A stretch of DNA of 64,000 nt, from assembly GCF_023101765.2 (NCBI RefSeq), contig NC_064213.1, positions 4,216,001-4,280,000 on the forward strand. The letters are read 5' to 3'. Positions 37,936 through 48,871 of this stretch are shown piece by piece. This DNA comes from Spodoptera frugiperda. Its lineage: Eukaryota > Arthropoda > Insecta > Lepidoptera > Noctuidae. The stretch's first letter is position 1. The number at the start of each line of letters is the position of its first letter. The notes under the pieces are model-generated. The model was not told the DNA's origin. It searched no databases and saw only the letters and a program-made list of their open reading frames with translations. A program made the translations under genes and the position numbers.

Positions 37936-38816
37936 TTACCATAATCACTTGACAGACTTGGTTGGAGTTCGGTTTAAGTTTATCAGAGACATGCTGATAG
38001 GTTCTATTAGATGTGAGGTTCTTTAGTCTATTATGATAGCAACTGAAAGGTAGAAGATAGTGACAAATAATATTATTACTTATTTCGTGTACAATAAAGT
38101 TTATATCTGTTTATCAATCTATGACATTTAGATACTACACCGCCTAGGTGAAAAAAGTTAGAATATTATTAAGTAATATTTCAATATTTCTTAGATTTGA
38201 CCTTTTCATAGCAGAAAACGATTTATGTTTCACGTTTTTAATCAATTCTATTTGGTGACTGTATCGTCTTTTTTGATGTTATAAATAAATGTGTTATATT
38301 GTCAAGTTTATTGTGTTGTAATATTATACAATAGCATACGTTATATTTTATTACGGCAACAGTTTTTGCAAAACAAGATATTGCGTAATTAGTAACACGT
38401 GCCTGACCTCCGAATTAATTAAATGCGTCTACAAGTGTTTTTGCTGGTTTTCTACACACATAGAATAATACCCGTTCGAATTACTTGCTACTAATCCAGC
38501 AATGATGTGTAATTTGAGCGTCTTGTGTAAAAAATGCAGTTTTGCTTTTGGTATTTTACAGCATTTTTTCTACACCTTGGTCTGAATTTCTTTTTTTTAT
38601 ATTTGAGCTGTACTTGTTATACGAGTATTATGAAGGTTTAAACTGTGTTAGTGAGTACTAACATCAAAAAAAAGTCAAACTTAAAATTAATTACAAGATT
38701 TTAAACTTAAAGAACCACTCACCAATAAAGTTTGACAGCAAACAAACGAAAAATAATTACCAAAAACCCCAATCAATCATCAAAGCAATATCGACTGAAA
38801 TATCTACAGTATAAAG
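37936..38816. other. AT-rich stretch, nothing recognised
   Basis: No gene or repeat was recognised between the GC-rich repeat and the ORF at 38817. Confidence 0.45.
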
Positions 38817-39095
38817 ATGCTAACACAAAATATAAAACGTGCAATCTCAGAAAGTCGCTTTCAAAAGACGGAAGTGCTTACTCGGCGTCGCAGGGAGTAT
38901 GATTTATTCGAGCCAGACTCCATTGAATATGAAGTTTCAGTGGCTGAGGTGGCCGCTCAAATCACTGATGAAAATTCTAAGAGCGTTGACATACCGGGTT
39001 TGTTTGTCGTGTGCGATCGTTTTTGCACGCTTTTTTGGTCTATTCCAATGATTTCTATAAATTATGAAGATGAAATTGTTGTTGTTGGCAGATAA
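38817..39095 (+). CDS. Candidate 92-codon ORF with coding-like composition
   Basis: An ATG-started ORF of 92 codons ends in TAA. Of its codons, 32 begin with G (V, A, D, E, G), about 35%. That is unlike the other open frames in the window and typical of real coding DNA. The protein has a basic start with RRRR at residues 23-26, an acidic and polar middle (residues 27-58, for example FEPDSIEYEVSVAEVAAQ), and a hydrophobic stretch at about 61-80. A second frame is open within it (38839-39051). No domain or family is recognised. It could be a small gene, an exon, or a remnant of a transposon ORF. Confidence 0.35.
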   Translation: MLTQNIKRAISESRFQKTEVLTRRRREYDLFEPDSIEYEVSVAEVAAQITDENSKSVDIPGLFVVCDRFCTLFWSIPMISINYEDEIVVVGR

Positions 39096-39144
39096 AATTT
39101 AATAGTACATATTTCGCAATTTAAAAAAGTTTATCAAGTTTTTT

Positions 39145-39192
39145 ATCAATAACGTAATGTATTGACGTAATGACGAAATGACGTCATAATGC
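39145..39192. promoter_or_regulatory. Cluster of CRE/ATF-like sites
   Basis: In tandem the sequence reads attgacgtaatgacgaaatg and then acgtcataatg. It holds a perfect TGACGTCA at 39179-39186 with two neighbouring TGACG half-sites within 25 bp. It lies about 50 bp beyond the stop of the ORF at 38817. Binding is not shown by sequence alone. Confidence 0.3.
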
Positions 39193-39676
39193 ACTACTTA
39201 TTTCATACAACTTATTTATGTTTCCAAAAAAGTATAGAATTAGACTTGTAGAAAACTAGACTATTGTCTTAATTATATAAATAATTTCTTGTAAATATAC
39301 TTAAACGTATCTATGTATACAAGTGTAATAATTCAAGGCATTAGTCCCAAACTTAACATTAATAATTTCAATATAACACACGGTATGATACCAGCTTACT
39401 AAATGAACATCGACGTAAACACGCAGAAAAATAAATCAGTATATAAACACTCTTAAAACTCTCTTACAATATTCTCTCCCTGCTTCTAAGAAGGACCTAT
39501 CAAAAAGGATTATTATCGAGTGTTTCTGATTACTTCACGAAGAAGGTTTGATATAAGTTGGGTTCCATTAAGCTGTACTCTTCTATAGCTTTCATAGCTT
39601 TACCAGGAGGCAAATGAACAAATTAAGCGTAACGGAACATTAGAATTATTCGAAGAGTGTATTTTTTAGTATTTAA
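39193..39676. other. AT-rich stretch, nothing recognised
   Basis: Nothing was recognised. Confidence 0.45.
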
Positions 39677-39830
39677 GCCGGTAAACGAGCAAAAAGATCA
39701 CCCGATGGTAAGCAATCGCCGCGGCCCATGAACACCCGAAACACCGGAGGCGTTACAAGTGCGTTGCCGGCCTCTTAAGAATTTAAGGGTTCTTGGGGAA
39801 TCAGGGACTGGGAAGATTGGGAAGGGGGAC
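39677..39830 (+). repeat. Dispersed repeat family E, most complete copy
   Basis: In order, the copy reads gatcacccgatggtaagcaa, tcgccgcggcccatgaac, cccgaaacaccggaggcg, acaagtgcgttgccggcc, aatttaagggttcttgggga and agattgggaaggg. Partial reverse copies lie at 33290-33388 (right half) and 61725-61876 (left half). The three overlap into one family typical of lepidopteran introns. There is no ORF and the class is unassigned. Confidence 0.7.
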
Positions 39831-40381
39831 CAAGGTAAAAAGTATTGCTATATCATTTGTATTATTGTTTGGCTTGTTAGGTCAATTATATTATTTGACA
39901 AAGATCTTATTGATGAATACAGTTAGTATGAAATACTAGTTTTGTTTATTACGTAAGCTGTATTTGAGAAAATAATGTTTTACTCATTTATCGTCGAATC
40001 AATTTTAATAGTATACTTTTAAGAGAACTCACAATTAAATATACAGGTGAATCGATATAGATTCTCATTCAAATTAAGTCGTTTCTCCGGGAAAATGTTT
40101 CGAAAATATAATTTATCTTATAGAAAATCATCTGCGATCTCAATCGCTATACCATTAGAGTAATTATCGAGAGTTTGTAACTGAAGTAGAAGCAACGATA
40201 ATGATGTCACTCCTGGTTTTACTCGATATATATTTTAATTGGATGGTTTGAGGAAAAAAAACATTATCAAATTATAAATTTGTTTTTGTATATATTTTAT
40301 TGCATTTAACTAACTATATTTATTAACAACTATGTTTCCTCGTGATATGGTATCGCTTTGGCGGAATTTTGGTGTAAATCG
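39831..40381. other. AT-rich stretch, nothing recognised
   Basis: Nothing was recognised. Confidence 0.45.
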
Positions 40382-40755
40382 TATATACCTAAATATAACA
40401 ATAAATTGCTGTTCGTTAGTCTCCCTAAAACTCTAGAACGACTAGATCGATTTTGATATAATTTTGGTCTCGAAATAATTGTGGAACTCCAAAGAGAAAA
40501 ATATGTGCGAGGCGAAATGAAGTTTGCCGGGTAAGCAAAAATTTTAATGTGTTTTTTTGTTTTTTTATTTTATTTATTTATTATACAGTTTTATTACAGT
40601 TTTAAATTTTTACAGTTTCTAAGCGTAAATCTCGAGAAAAGCTGAAACGATTTCGCTAACTCTTTTTTTTTGTTGGATTTCTTATTGTCAGGAGAAATTG
40701 TCAAATAGATGCAGAAAATTTTCCAAGGAGAAACAAAGTTCGCAGGGTCCGCTAG
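40382..40755 (+). mobile_element. Helitron-like element, about 375 bp
   Basis: The 3' end is clear: caaagttcgcagggtccg, then CTAG (40752-40755) before a T. The 5' side starts near tatacctaaatataacaa and continues aattgctgttcgttagtctc, ctctagaacgactagatcga. These words are usual in a lepidopteran family related to the element at 30662. The start does not show a clear TC, so the left limit is approximate. An internal aagtttgccgggta (about 40519) resembles a second 3'-end-like motif. There is no coding capacity. Confidence 0.55.
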
Positions 40756-42687
40756 TACATATTATATTTTTTGGCATAAGCTTAATCAGTCCTGATTTAG
40801 ATAGTATTCTTAATGTATGAAATCAATATTTGTCCATTTAAATTACGTTGTTTAAAATTACAATATTATTATGATGAAAATGTTCTTTGTATTTTTCCTC
40901 TTAGCCCATTTTATTATCGTCACCATTTTGACGAAAATTAGTTGAAAGACCGCTCATTTCTCAGGGTTGCCACCGTCACCCCATCTAATATCTCTCAAAG
41001 CGTTAAATGAGTGTTGCCATTGAAGAAATTTCTCATTATGGTGATGATACTTGCTGAGATTTTTCCAACATAAATCATATTATATTAGAGTACGAGTCAA
41101 GTGCTATATTTTTCTTTTATTCACTTTTTTTTTCATTTATGGTCGCATTTGTTATGAGTATTTTATCGTTTTTAATATTATACGTAATATTTTATATACG
41201 TATTATATGTATATGAATATAAACAGAATTATATCTCAATTAAATATTTAAACAGTTAAATACAATTTAACTTTATTTTCAACACAACTGCTATGTTCTC
41301 CCTTATTTATAATTCATATCTTTTTACACGTGTGCCGCCAGAATATTTAATATTGTACTAAAATAATAATTGTTCATACTCAACTCAAATGAGGTTTTGT
41401 GGTGAGAGCCTTTTCACGGAGTTGGTTAATCAAAAACTTGTTAAATGAAATAAAATTTTCCTTAATTCTTGAGTCAAATTAATAGTTGAATTATTTTGCG
41501 GAAAAATATGAGTGAAATATAACTAAAACTAAGTTATGTAGTAAATTCCTACGAAGGAGAGGTTCAGAGTTCGATCATCTTACAGTAAATTGTCTGTAAT
41601 GGTATAGGTATAGTTAATTTTGTCAAAACCAAAAGTGGATGTGTCTAAATACTTCCCACTTACTGAAACCTGATAATTATTATGTGTGTGTTATTATAGT
41701 AGGTACTAAAATTATTACCTTCTTACATAATGCATCCTTTTACCAGAATAATCCTTAAAAATTTGCGATTACGTACAGAGAAGTGAAAAGACAAAATAAA
41801 ATAAAAACCAACGCTCACATTGTGTAATTCGATAGTATCTTGTATCTAGACTTTCTACTTTTCTACGTTAGACTAAAAGTGAAAGACCTAGATGGATTAA
41901 CTATTTACCTTCTCCACTTAAAAGTAATGATTTTAAGTGAACAAAGTCATTACGGTACGATACCATTAGTCCCTTTGTGGAGTTTCAAAATGAGTGCCAT
42001 TTGCAACGCCCAAAAAAGATTAACATTCTTCTATCCCTACACTAATCATAAATAAAATACGTACCTAATGAAAATCGGATTTGTACGAAAAATACTAAAT
42101 ATAATAATTAAATTTCTCTCATTAAAATCCGTCAGACGTACTCTTGCCCAGTGGGTTACACTTGTAGTGAATCGGAGCGCAAATGAATCTCTTTTATTTC
42201 AATTTAAAATGCACCTCGTACGTGTGTATCGCGGTGACCTAAATATTACGGGATGTAACTACTAACTGGAAGTAGGGAGAGAGGGGGGTATTGCTAAGGG
42301 AAATCGACTTCAATTAATAGAACTGTCGTGGGGCCACGTATCAGTATATCGAGTAGTTTAGCATTGTATTTGGTTCCACTATTTCGCACAAAGGCAGCGA
42401 ACAAAGGTTAGGTTATGTACTAAGGCTAGCGCACTGTTCTGGCAGGTTTCAAAGTAGTTATAACACATCGAGTCCCTTATCAAATTGAGAGGTCTCAACG
42501 TCAATAACGATAAAAATGAAAGGTTCAACGTTGTTACATGGAATTTCAAAAGGGAAGGTTATTTGACCCGCAAGGCACACGTCGCCGAATATTACGGATA
42601 TATAATATTGTATTCGTAAGAATTTCGTGGGTCTTTGAATTTTTTATTTGTTGACCGTATTGTTAGTGCTTTGTATTTTAGTGTTAA
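40756..42687. other. AT-rich stretch, nothing confidently recognised
   Basis: Frames at 41051-41251 and 41840-42265 are translated AT-rich sequence. A slightly GC-richer patch at 42130-42380 is unassigned and could be conserved noncoding DNA. Confidence 0.4.
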
Positions 42688-42866
42688 CTAGTGATCCGTC
42701 CCAGCTTCGCATGGGTGCAAAGGTGATATATTATGCAAATATGCATGTATTGGAATCACTCTATCTATTAAAAATCGCATCAAAATCCGTTGCGTAGTTT
42801 TAAAGATTTAAGCATGTAAATGGGCATAGGGACAGAGAAAGCGACTTGTTTTATACTATGTAGTGA
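42688..42866 (-). mobile_element. Short Helitron-like element, different subfamily
   Basis: Read on the minus strand, the element starts tcactacatagtataaaaca after an A and ends gggacggatcactag before a T (CTAG at plus 42688-42691). The inner text includes the reverse of atcaaaatccgttgcgtagt. At 179 bp it is non-autonomous. The ends are intact, but the sequence differs from the elements at 11613, 55853 and 56306, so it belongs to a separate subfamily. Confidence 0.65.
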
Positions 42867-45800
42867 TGAGTAATGATGAGGTGTTTACAGAAAACATCGT
42901 AATTACACATTATGTGCTCTGTATTGGCATTGGTCCTAACCATTCCTATTGGTTGTATCCTTGTAGCAAAACACTCAGGCTGTTTGTAAACCCTAGGGAT
43001 GTGTAGTTATAAACTTTGCATTATTCAGTGTTAGTATAAGTAGAGGACTCTGTATTTGTAGATGTTGATGGTGACCACCGGGGTGGGTTTAGTAAGATAA
43101 AATTTCCACATCTCCTTCGTCTTGCTTTCCAAAAAATTGGTGGATTTTGCAGGTTTCTCCCTGTTACCAAAAGCCCAGTCAATCAGGCATATACAAAGAT
43201 AATAATATTAATGTAAATCTATTTAAATTTTATTACAAGGCCTAAGGTCATTATTATTTTTTCCTGTTTAAAATTCTGACGGTATGCTCTAGCGGCAATA
43301 CTGCAAGTATGTGCCTAAAGATCTCTTTAAAACCGGTAATGAGAGCTATACTTAGCATTCAGAATGCATTTTATATTTTTTTTGTTCTTTAACAACAGAA
43401 GGAATAAATAAGGAAAATGCTAAAAATAATTCCAGTAATGACGTAATACCTATTTTTTAAATTACAAAACATGATTCTAACAAAAAGAATATTCAGAATA
43501 CTATACAATATATAATATTTGTAATTCTATAGGACATCGTAGATAATATAATTTTATATACTGATATTCATTTATTATTAAACAATTTGCTATCGATATT
43601 ATACATGGAAAATTAATCAGTAACTAATAATAACGATCCGGCTCAACTTGACCTATCACACTACATCACACATAGATAGGTAGGTAATGATGTGTCATCA
43701 TCACATCACACCACGATAACTATTTGGCGTGTGAATCACGATTTTCCTTCACCTTTTAATATACTAGTTCTTATTTATTATTTATTTACAACGTTATTTT
43801 TATTTCATGTTTCGATTTTATAAAATCATAAATAGTATAAATAGATTAAACGTCGTGAGGATGTTGTGAATTTCGTATTTTTATTATTGTGTGAATTTTT
43901 ACGTTATAATAATTTTTTAGGCAGATGTCAAGGTTAATAATTTTAAAAATAGATTAGCCACAATCTGATAGGTTTTCACTAAGTAAGGATTTAAGAACAA
44001 AAATGCATAATGTTATTACATACATGAATATAATTATTTAACAAAACATTATGGAGTCTACAATTTTGGGGGGCTTAAAAATAGTAGTAAAGTAACCATA
44101 CTTGATGATGATATCAGACTAAAATTACTACTTATTAATCGACTTCCTAAAAACGAGAAGGTTCTCAATTCCATCGATTTCTTGTTTTATCGAAGTATGT
44201 AGTTACATCGATTACGCCCAGGTTTGTCGACCAATGTCCAAACAACGAGCGATGGTTTTTTAGTTTATTTACCTAAATCATACACCAGTGTAAATACAAC
44301 ATGAATGCAGACCAGTGAACATTCTAGCAACTGAAACGCTCTATTTACATTTGGTTTAGTTAACGTGAAATCCTTTGCCGGGCCAATTGCATTCAGCAAA
44401 TTCGTCTCCATTAGCAAGAACAACGCAAGATGTTTCAAAGTTTAATGTGTTTGCTATTCAAGAGGTGTCTGTTACACTGAAGTAAATGGCTGCCTTTAGT
44501 ACTAACGGTTCAAGGAAAATATATTTTATTTTGTTGTGCAATAAGTTGAAATTAGGACTAATATTTATGATGTGTTTGAACGATATAGCAAAGATTAGAA
44601 AATATTTTTGGTAAAATATTAACTTGACTTGATCGAGGATCATGCATGCGGAGGTGCTCAGGAGCATCCATACCATTGGATCAAATATTTAAACTTTGTT
44701 TTCCTTCTATCTAATTTGCATCATTCGTTATAATACCTTTTTACCTAAGCCTTTCAAACTACATACATGTAATTTACGTACGTTCCCAAACACATACATA
44801 ACTATTTCTTACCTGTACAGAAACGTCATGTTCAAGATGAAATATTAAATTGTTACCCATTTACATAGCTGAAGTCTTGTAGAAATAGCGAACCTACGTT
44901 GTGAGCTGATTGCTTTTGAGCTAGCGGTTTTCTGATTTCTCGAGGGACCCCTCAACTTTTCTTAAGTTCTTAACTTTGAAAAAGCTTTTTGAATTGAAGA
45001 AGAAATCAGCTCTGCATAAATGTATAATACCGCGTTTTGTAACATACCTAACAATTGGTTTTTATTCCCCAAGCTAGGCTAAGGTACAATAATATTAGCC
45101 ATTTTGCTCAATTTTGTCGAATTTCATGTAGGATTTGTTCGAGTCTCCTTTTCAACTTACGGTTTTTCGTGAAATAATGTGTTGTTATAGGAAACCGGTA
45201 AAATTATTCTTGCCGATGTTTTTTTTTAATCAAATCAACCAAATAGAAACTAGTCTTTTTGACTATTGCAATATAATAATAAAAAAAGAATTTCTGTAAA
45301 TAAATTGCATGGTCAAAGACTACGTTAGATAAATTACAATATCCCAGACGTTATTATTGAATAAATACTTGTAAAACAACTGTTCCTAATAAGTCTTGTT
45401 ACTTTCTCGGTAACAGAGATTACATGAAACTCTAATAGAATGATTTAATAAAAATAACTATAGTAAGTACCTAATAATGGCTTATGATAAGAAAAATATC
45501 AACATTTTGCGACTAATTTCTCTTTACCTAAGGCTATTTTAATAAAGTCCAAGACTTTTATTAAGACTTCTATATAATAATATTACGAATCCAAATTGAA
45601 ATTCCAAGAAATAATATAATAATAATGTTTATTTAAATTGGGATTTTATTATGTAGTTAAGTATTAATTCCTATTATTAAATATACATAAATATCTAAGC
45701 TAAGTAATGTTTATCTTTTATTTTTAGGTTTTGCTGACTTAAGATTACTAAACACTAGTTGAACTAGTCAATAACAAAGTCAGTTGTGTTATAATAATGT

Positions 45801-46059
45801 AACTTAATTTTTTATGTGTCATTATTACTAAATATAGGTTTACTTTTTAGATTTTTCTTAGAATTTATATATTTTTAATTCAATAAGAGACACCCGCTTC
45901 CTATGCATGAAGGGTTGATTCCTACTAACGGCAATTTATTACCAATGCGACATTTCTAAATTGTATGTATTTTCTAAGATTACTTAAACACTAACGATGA
46001 AGGAAAACATCGTTAAGAAACTTGGGTTTATAATTTCTAATTATAAGTTTGAAATCACA
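42867..46059. other. AT-rich stretch with minor repeat fragments
   Basis: No gene was recognised. A patch at 43075-43180 is GC-richer and unassigned. About 43665-43730 is made of overlapping atgatgtg/cacatcat words. Near 45540-45575 an 11-bp inverted repeat (ttaataaagtc against gacttttattaa, one bulge) is visible. Confidence 0.4.
44137..44176 (+). repeat. Short fragment resembling a LINE-type repeat
   Basis: The words aatcgacttcctaaaaacga and gaaggttctcaattcc resemble the motif cgacttcaaaaaggaggagg ttctcaattc that recurs in arthropod interspersed repeats, as remembered. Only about 40 bp match, so this is weak. Confidence 0.25.
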
Positions 46060-46110
46060 GAAAGGCCTTTGCCCTGCAGTGAGACGACCACGGCAAAAAT
46101 AAAATAAAAA
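46060..46110 (+). mobile_element. LINE 3'-tail fragment
   Basis: The words aaaggcctttgccctgcagt, gagacgaccacggc and then an aaataaaataaaaa tail match the usual end of moth LINE-type repeats (ggcctttgcccagcagtggg in the form I remember). About 50 bp are left. Confidence 0.45.
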
Positions 46111-46160
46111 TTTTGAAATCGCCAATCCGCATTTATTAGTGTCCAAACCTTCTTTGTGTT

Positions 46161-46206
46161 AGAAGTTACCTCTGGTCAACAATGGACACTTACAGGTTAT
46201 TGATAT
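46161..46206 (+). mobile_element. Second, adjacent LINE 3'-tail fragment
   Basis: The text tctggtcaacaatggacact, tacaggttattgat resembles a variant of the same type of tail (cagcagtgggacacttacag in the form I remember). Two such tails within 150 bp suggest repeated insertion or a tandem remnant. Confidence 0.35.
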
Positions 46207-46312
46207 AATGCATGATAAACCCAATAAAAAATACAACTTCAATTTTTACAGCAGTTAGTAAATAAACACCACCTACCTAAATTTCATTATAACAAATTCA
46301 ATATCGGTCAGT

Positions 46313-46402
46313 GGGTGTACATTGTATAGCGGCATTACGTATCGTAATGAGCACCTCTGCCTACCCCATCAGGGATAAAAGGCGTGACGTTGCTTTTTTT
46401 AC
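46313..46402 (+). mobile_element. 5'-truncated SINE tail
   Basis: The sequence gtgcacctctgcctacccc of the SINE at 59506 recurs here with small changes (gagcacctctgcctacccca), followed by ggataaaaggcgtgacgttg. The head with the A and B boxes is missing. The direct repeat atcggtcagt lies immediately before (46303-46312) and after (46403-46412), consistent with a target-site duplication from a truncated insertion. Confidence 0.75.
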
Positions 46403-46737
46403 ATCGGTCAGTATCAAACATTCAATATACTACTTATTACCCCCTACATACGAAGTTTACCTCTTAATAATATTAGTATAGACACAGAATACCATTTCAA
46501 AACACACAGGAAGAATCGATTGTCCAATGTACTGATTAGCATGAACCTCATAAACTCGTTAACATAGCATGACATATGTTGGTTGACAGGTGACATGACA
46601 CGGAAAGGACGAACTTGTTAGAACATGTTAGACTTTGTTAGAAGTTATGTCACATACTTTCACTTGACAATAAAAAGGTATAATATATTGTTTAGGTACT
46701 TTGTCTGTATGGTTTGTGTGCCTGAAGTGGAAAGTAT

Positions 46738-46757
46738 ACACATACATACATACATAC
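46738..46757 (+). repeat. (ACAT)n microsatellite
   Basis: A short run of four to five acat/cata units (acacatacatacatacatac). Confidence 0.85.
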
Positions 46758-46759
46758 GC

Positions 46760-48440
46760 AATTGTTTTATGCTTATGGCTTTAAGTGATAGTGTTCATCT
46801 GTGGATCATAAATTAATTAGATATTGGTTCATACATTCTACATTTTTATCTGTTTTATTTTAATAATAAATTATAGACAAATATGTTTGGCCAAAAACTT
46901 ACAAGTATTGTATTAAAGAATCAATTTCGTAAAGGTAAAATATCTTATTTTTCACGAGAGTTCTTATATAACTTTGTTTAACGGTATCGTCACAGACAAA
47001 TTAATTCCAGAACATTCCACCCGTCACATCCCCCTTGTAATAAAGAAAAAAGAAAATAGCGACGAAAAAATTCCAATAACAAAAACACAATTCAAATCAT
47101 ACGCAAATATGAATTGCTGAGCACAAATTTGAAGAATCACAATTAAATTCACGGAAAAAAATATGTTTTCCCGCCTAACAACATACTTTAGGAGTCAACA
47201 ACACCGGTTTGTGGAAGGTTCTCAAATATCTAACATAGCTGTCAAATATACACCGAAAAAAAAAATCATATAAAGAAATGTAAAAGAAAAATTTATTACG
47301 CACTTTATCAATTTTTTCATTTCCCCGGAGCTATTACACAAATAAAGAACATTTTCCTTAGCCTAACGGAATACGAAATCTTTCTAGAAACTTTCCTCCT
47401 ATTCCCAAACGTAAAGACAAAAGTACTCAGTAACTATTCGAAGCTTTTAAGGTTCAAAATCGTTAAATGAAATGCGGTAAATAAGGATGTCGGTCAATAG
47501 AATCGAGGTAGAAATAAAGCTCAAAGATACCAAAACAGTGCCAAAGTAAATTCAAGTTATTTAGCTCAAAACGTGAAACTTTTAATTGATGAGACTAAGA
47601 AGATGGTAAGGAGAGTACAAAAGTATTCGCTGAAACATAAAGAGTTGAATAGTTTAAATCTTGAAATATCTACAAAGGTATTGAAGTATGAATAGACAAA
47701 ATATAAATTCAATATCAACAAATCTTTGAATTTATAATTTCTATCTATGAGTGCGTTTTGTGGTTTCTAAGCAGTTGAAATTAAATTACCAAGACAGATT
47801 ATCGATACTAGTTACCGACCGCTTTAACATATAAATAATCGATTGTAATAAATTTTTTAAACTCGATTTTGCAACCGTACCGTCAACATCTACTTCTAAA
47901 TGAAACAAAGAATGTAAGAGAAAAGAGCAAAAGACAAAATACCAATCACATAGGAAACTTATATAAATCGCTTTAACGAGTGCCCCTAACTTCAGGTGAA
48001 TCTCGAAAGCCTTTTATTACAGTCTCGACGACGTGTCCTCGTCGTCCCGAACTTGCTCTATTCAATGACTGGCGATCAATTAAAAACTAAGTGTTCCACC
48101 ACCCCAGAGTTTGCTCGAAAGTTTCATCCAAAGGTTTATTTAATGAGCGGTTTTCGTGGAGACTCTCAATCTTGTTCTTTGCGAGATTCGCTTTCGAGTG
48201 TGAGTTTTGAATTTTGAATCTAGAATAGAATTGGACTGAATATTAATGGGACGTCATTATAATAATTTTGAATCAGTTCACTCAGGGTAAAATTAAAAAC
48301 CCATTTGTCCCAAAAATCAATTTAACTTTACCCAAAATCCCGGCCAATCTAAAAAGGAACCAGCATGACATTCATCGGTAAACATATTTCAGTCTTAAAC
48401 CGTTATTAATCCAATGTTAAGTCAATTAGGCGCCGACTCC
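46760..48440. other. AT-rich stretch, nothing recognised
   Basis: No exon, RNA gene or transposon was recognised. The 73-codon frame at 47996-48217 lacks further support. Confidence 0.4.
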
Positions 48441-48720
48441 CTTATTAAGGGGCGGATATAGGCGGATATGTGCGGATATAAGTGCTTCGGGGCGCGTTGG
48501 GTCGGAAACTAAAATCGTGGCGCGGTTTGCGCCCCCTGGTCTAATGGGCCCCCGCCGTAACGAGGGACGGCAAGCACTCTCGAGACCCCGACCGATCTCG
48601 GAGCGAACGGCTAGGTACGGCTCTAAAACGAGTTGTGTATGTCAAGGGTCTTATGAGATCGTTCTTTGAGTGTTCTATGATTTTCGGCCGTGAGTTTGCA
48701 CGGCCAACCACCGTTGTGTT
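48441..48720. promoter_or_regulatory. GC/CpG island with a tandem decamer and CTCF-like motif
   Basis: This is one of the most GC-rich stretches of the window that no repeat explains. At its left edge are three tandem decamers, ggcggatata, ggcggatatg and tgcggatata (48451-48480). GCGCCCCCTGGT at 48529-48540 is, on the minus strand, ACCAGGGGGCGC, the classical core of the CTCF insulator motif shared by flies and vertebrates. CpG density stays high to about 48620 (gacggcaagcactctcgaga). It could be an insulator, promoter or enhancer. A possible micro-exon follows at 48839. No factor binding is demonstrated. Confidence 0.4.
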
Positions 48721-48838
48721 TATGATTTGTATGACGCACGCTTTTGTGACGTTTTAATAACTGCCTGCCCTAGTCGAAATATTTTTGCAGTGTTTCAAAA
48801 CAACTTGCATTCATTTTTCTCTTTTCCTTTGTTCACAG

Positions 48839-48869
48839 ATTTGTTTGTGCTGTCGCAGTTCTAGTAAAG
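48839..48869 (+). other. Candidate 31-nt micro-exon
   Basis: A long pyrimidine tract ending ctcttttcctttgttcacag (AG at 48837-48838) is followed 31 nt later by a strong donor, aaag|gtaagctcg (GT at 48870-48871). It lies about 120 bp downstream of the CpG-rich block. A length of 31 is not a multiple of three, so inclusion would shift a frame. It may instead be noncoding or alternatively spliced. Support is splice-site quality only. Confidence 0.3.
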
Positions 48870-48871
48870 GT

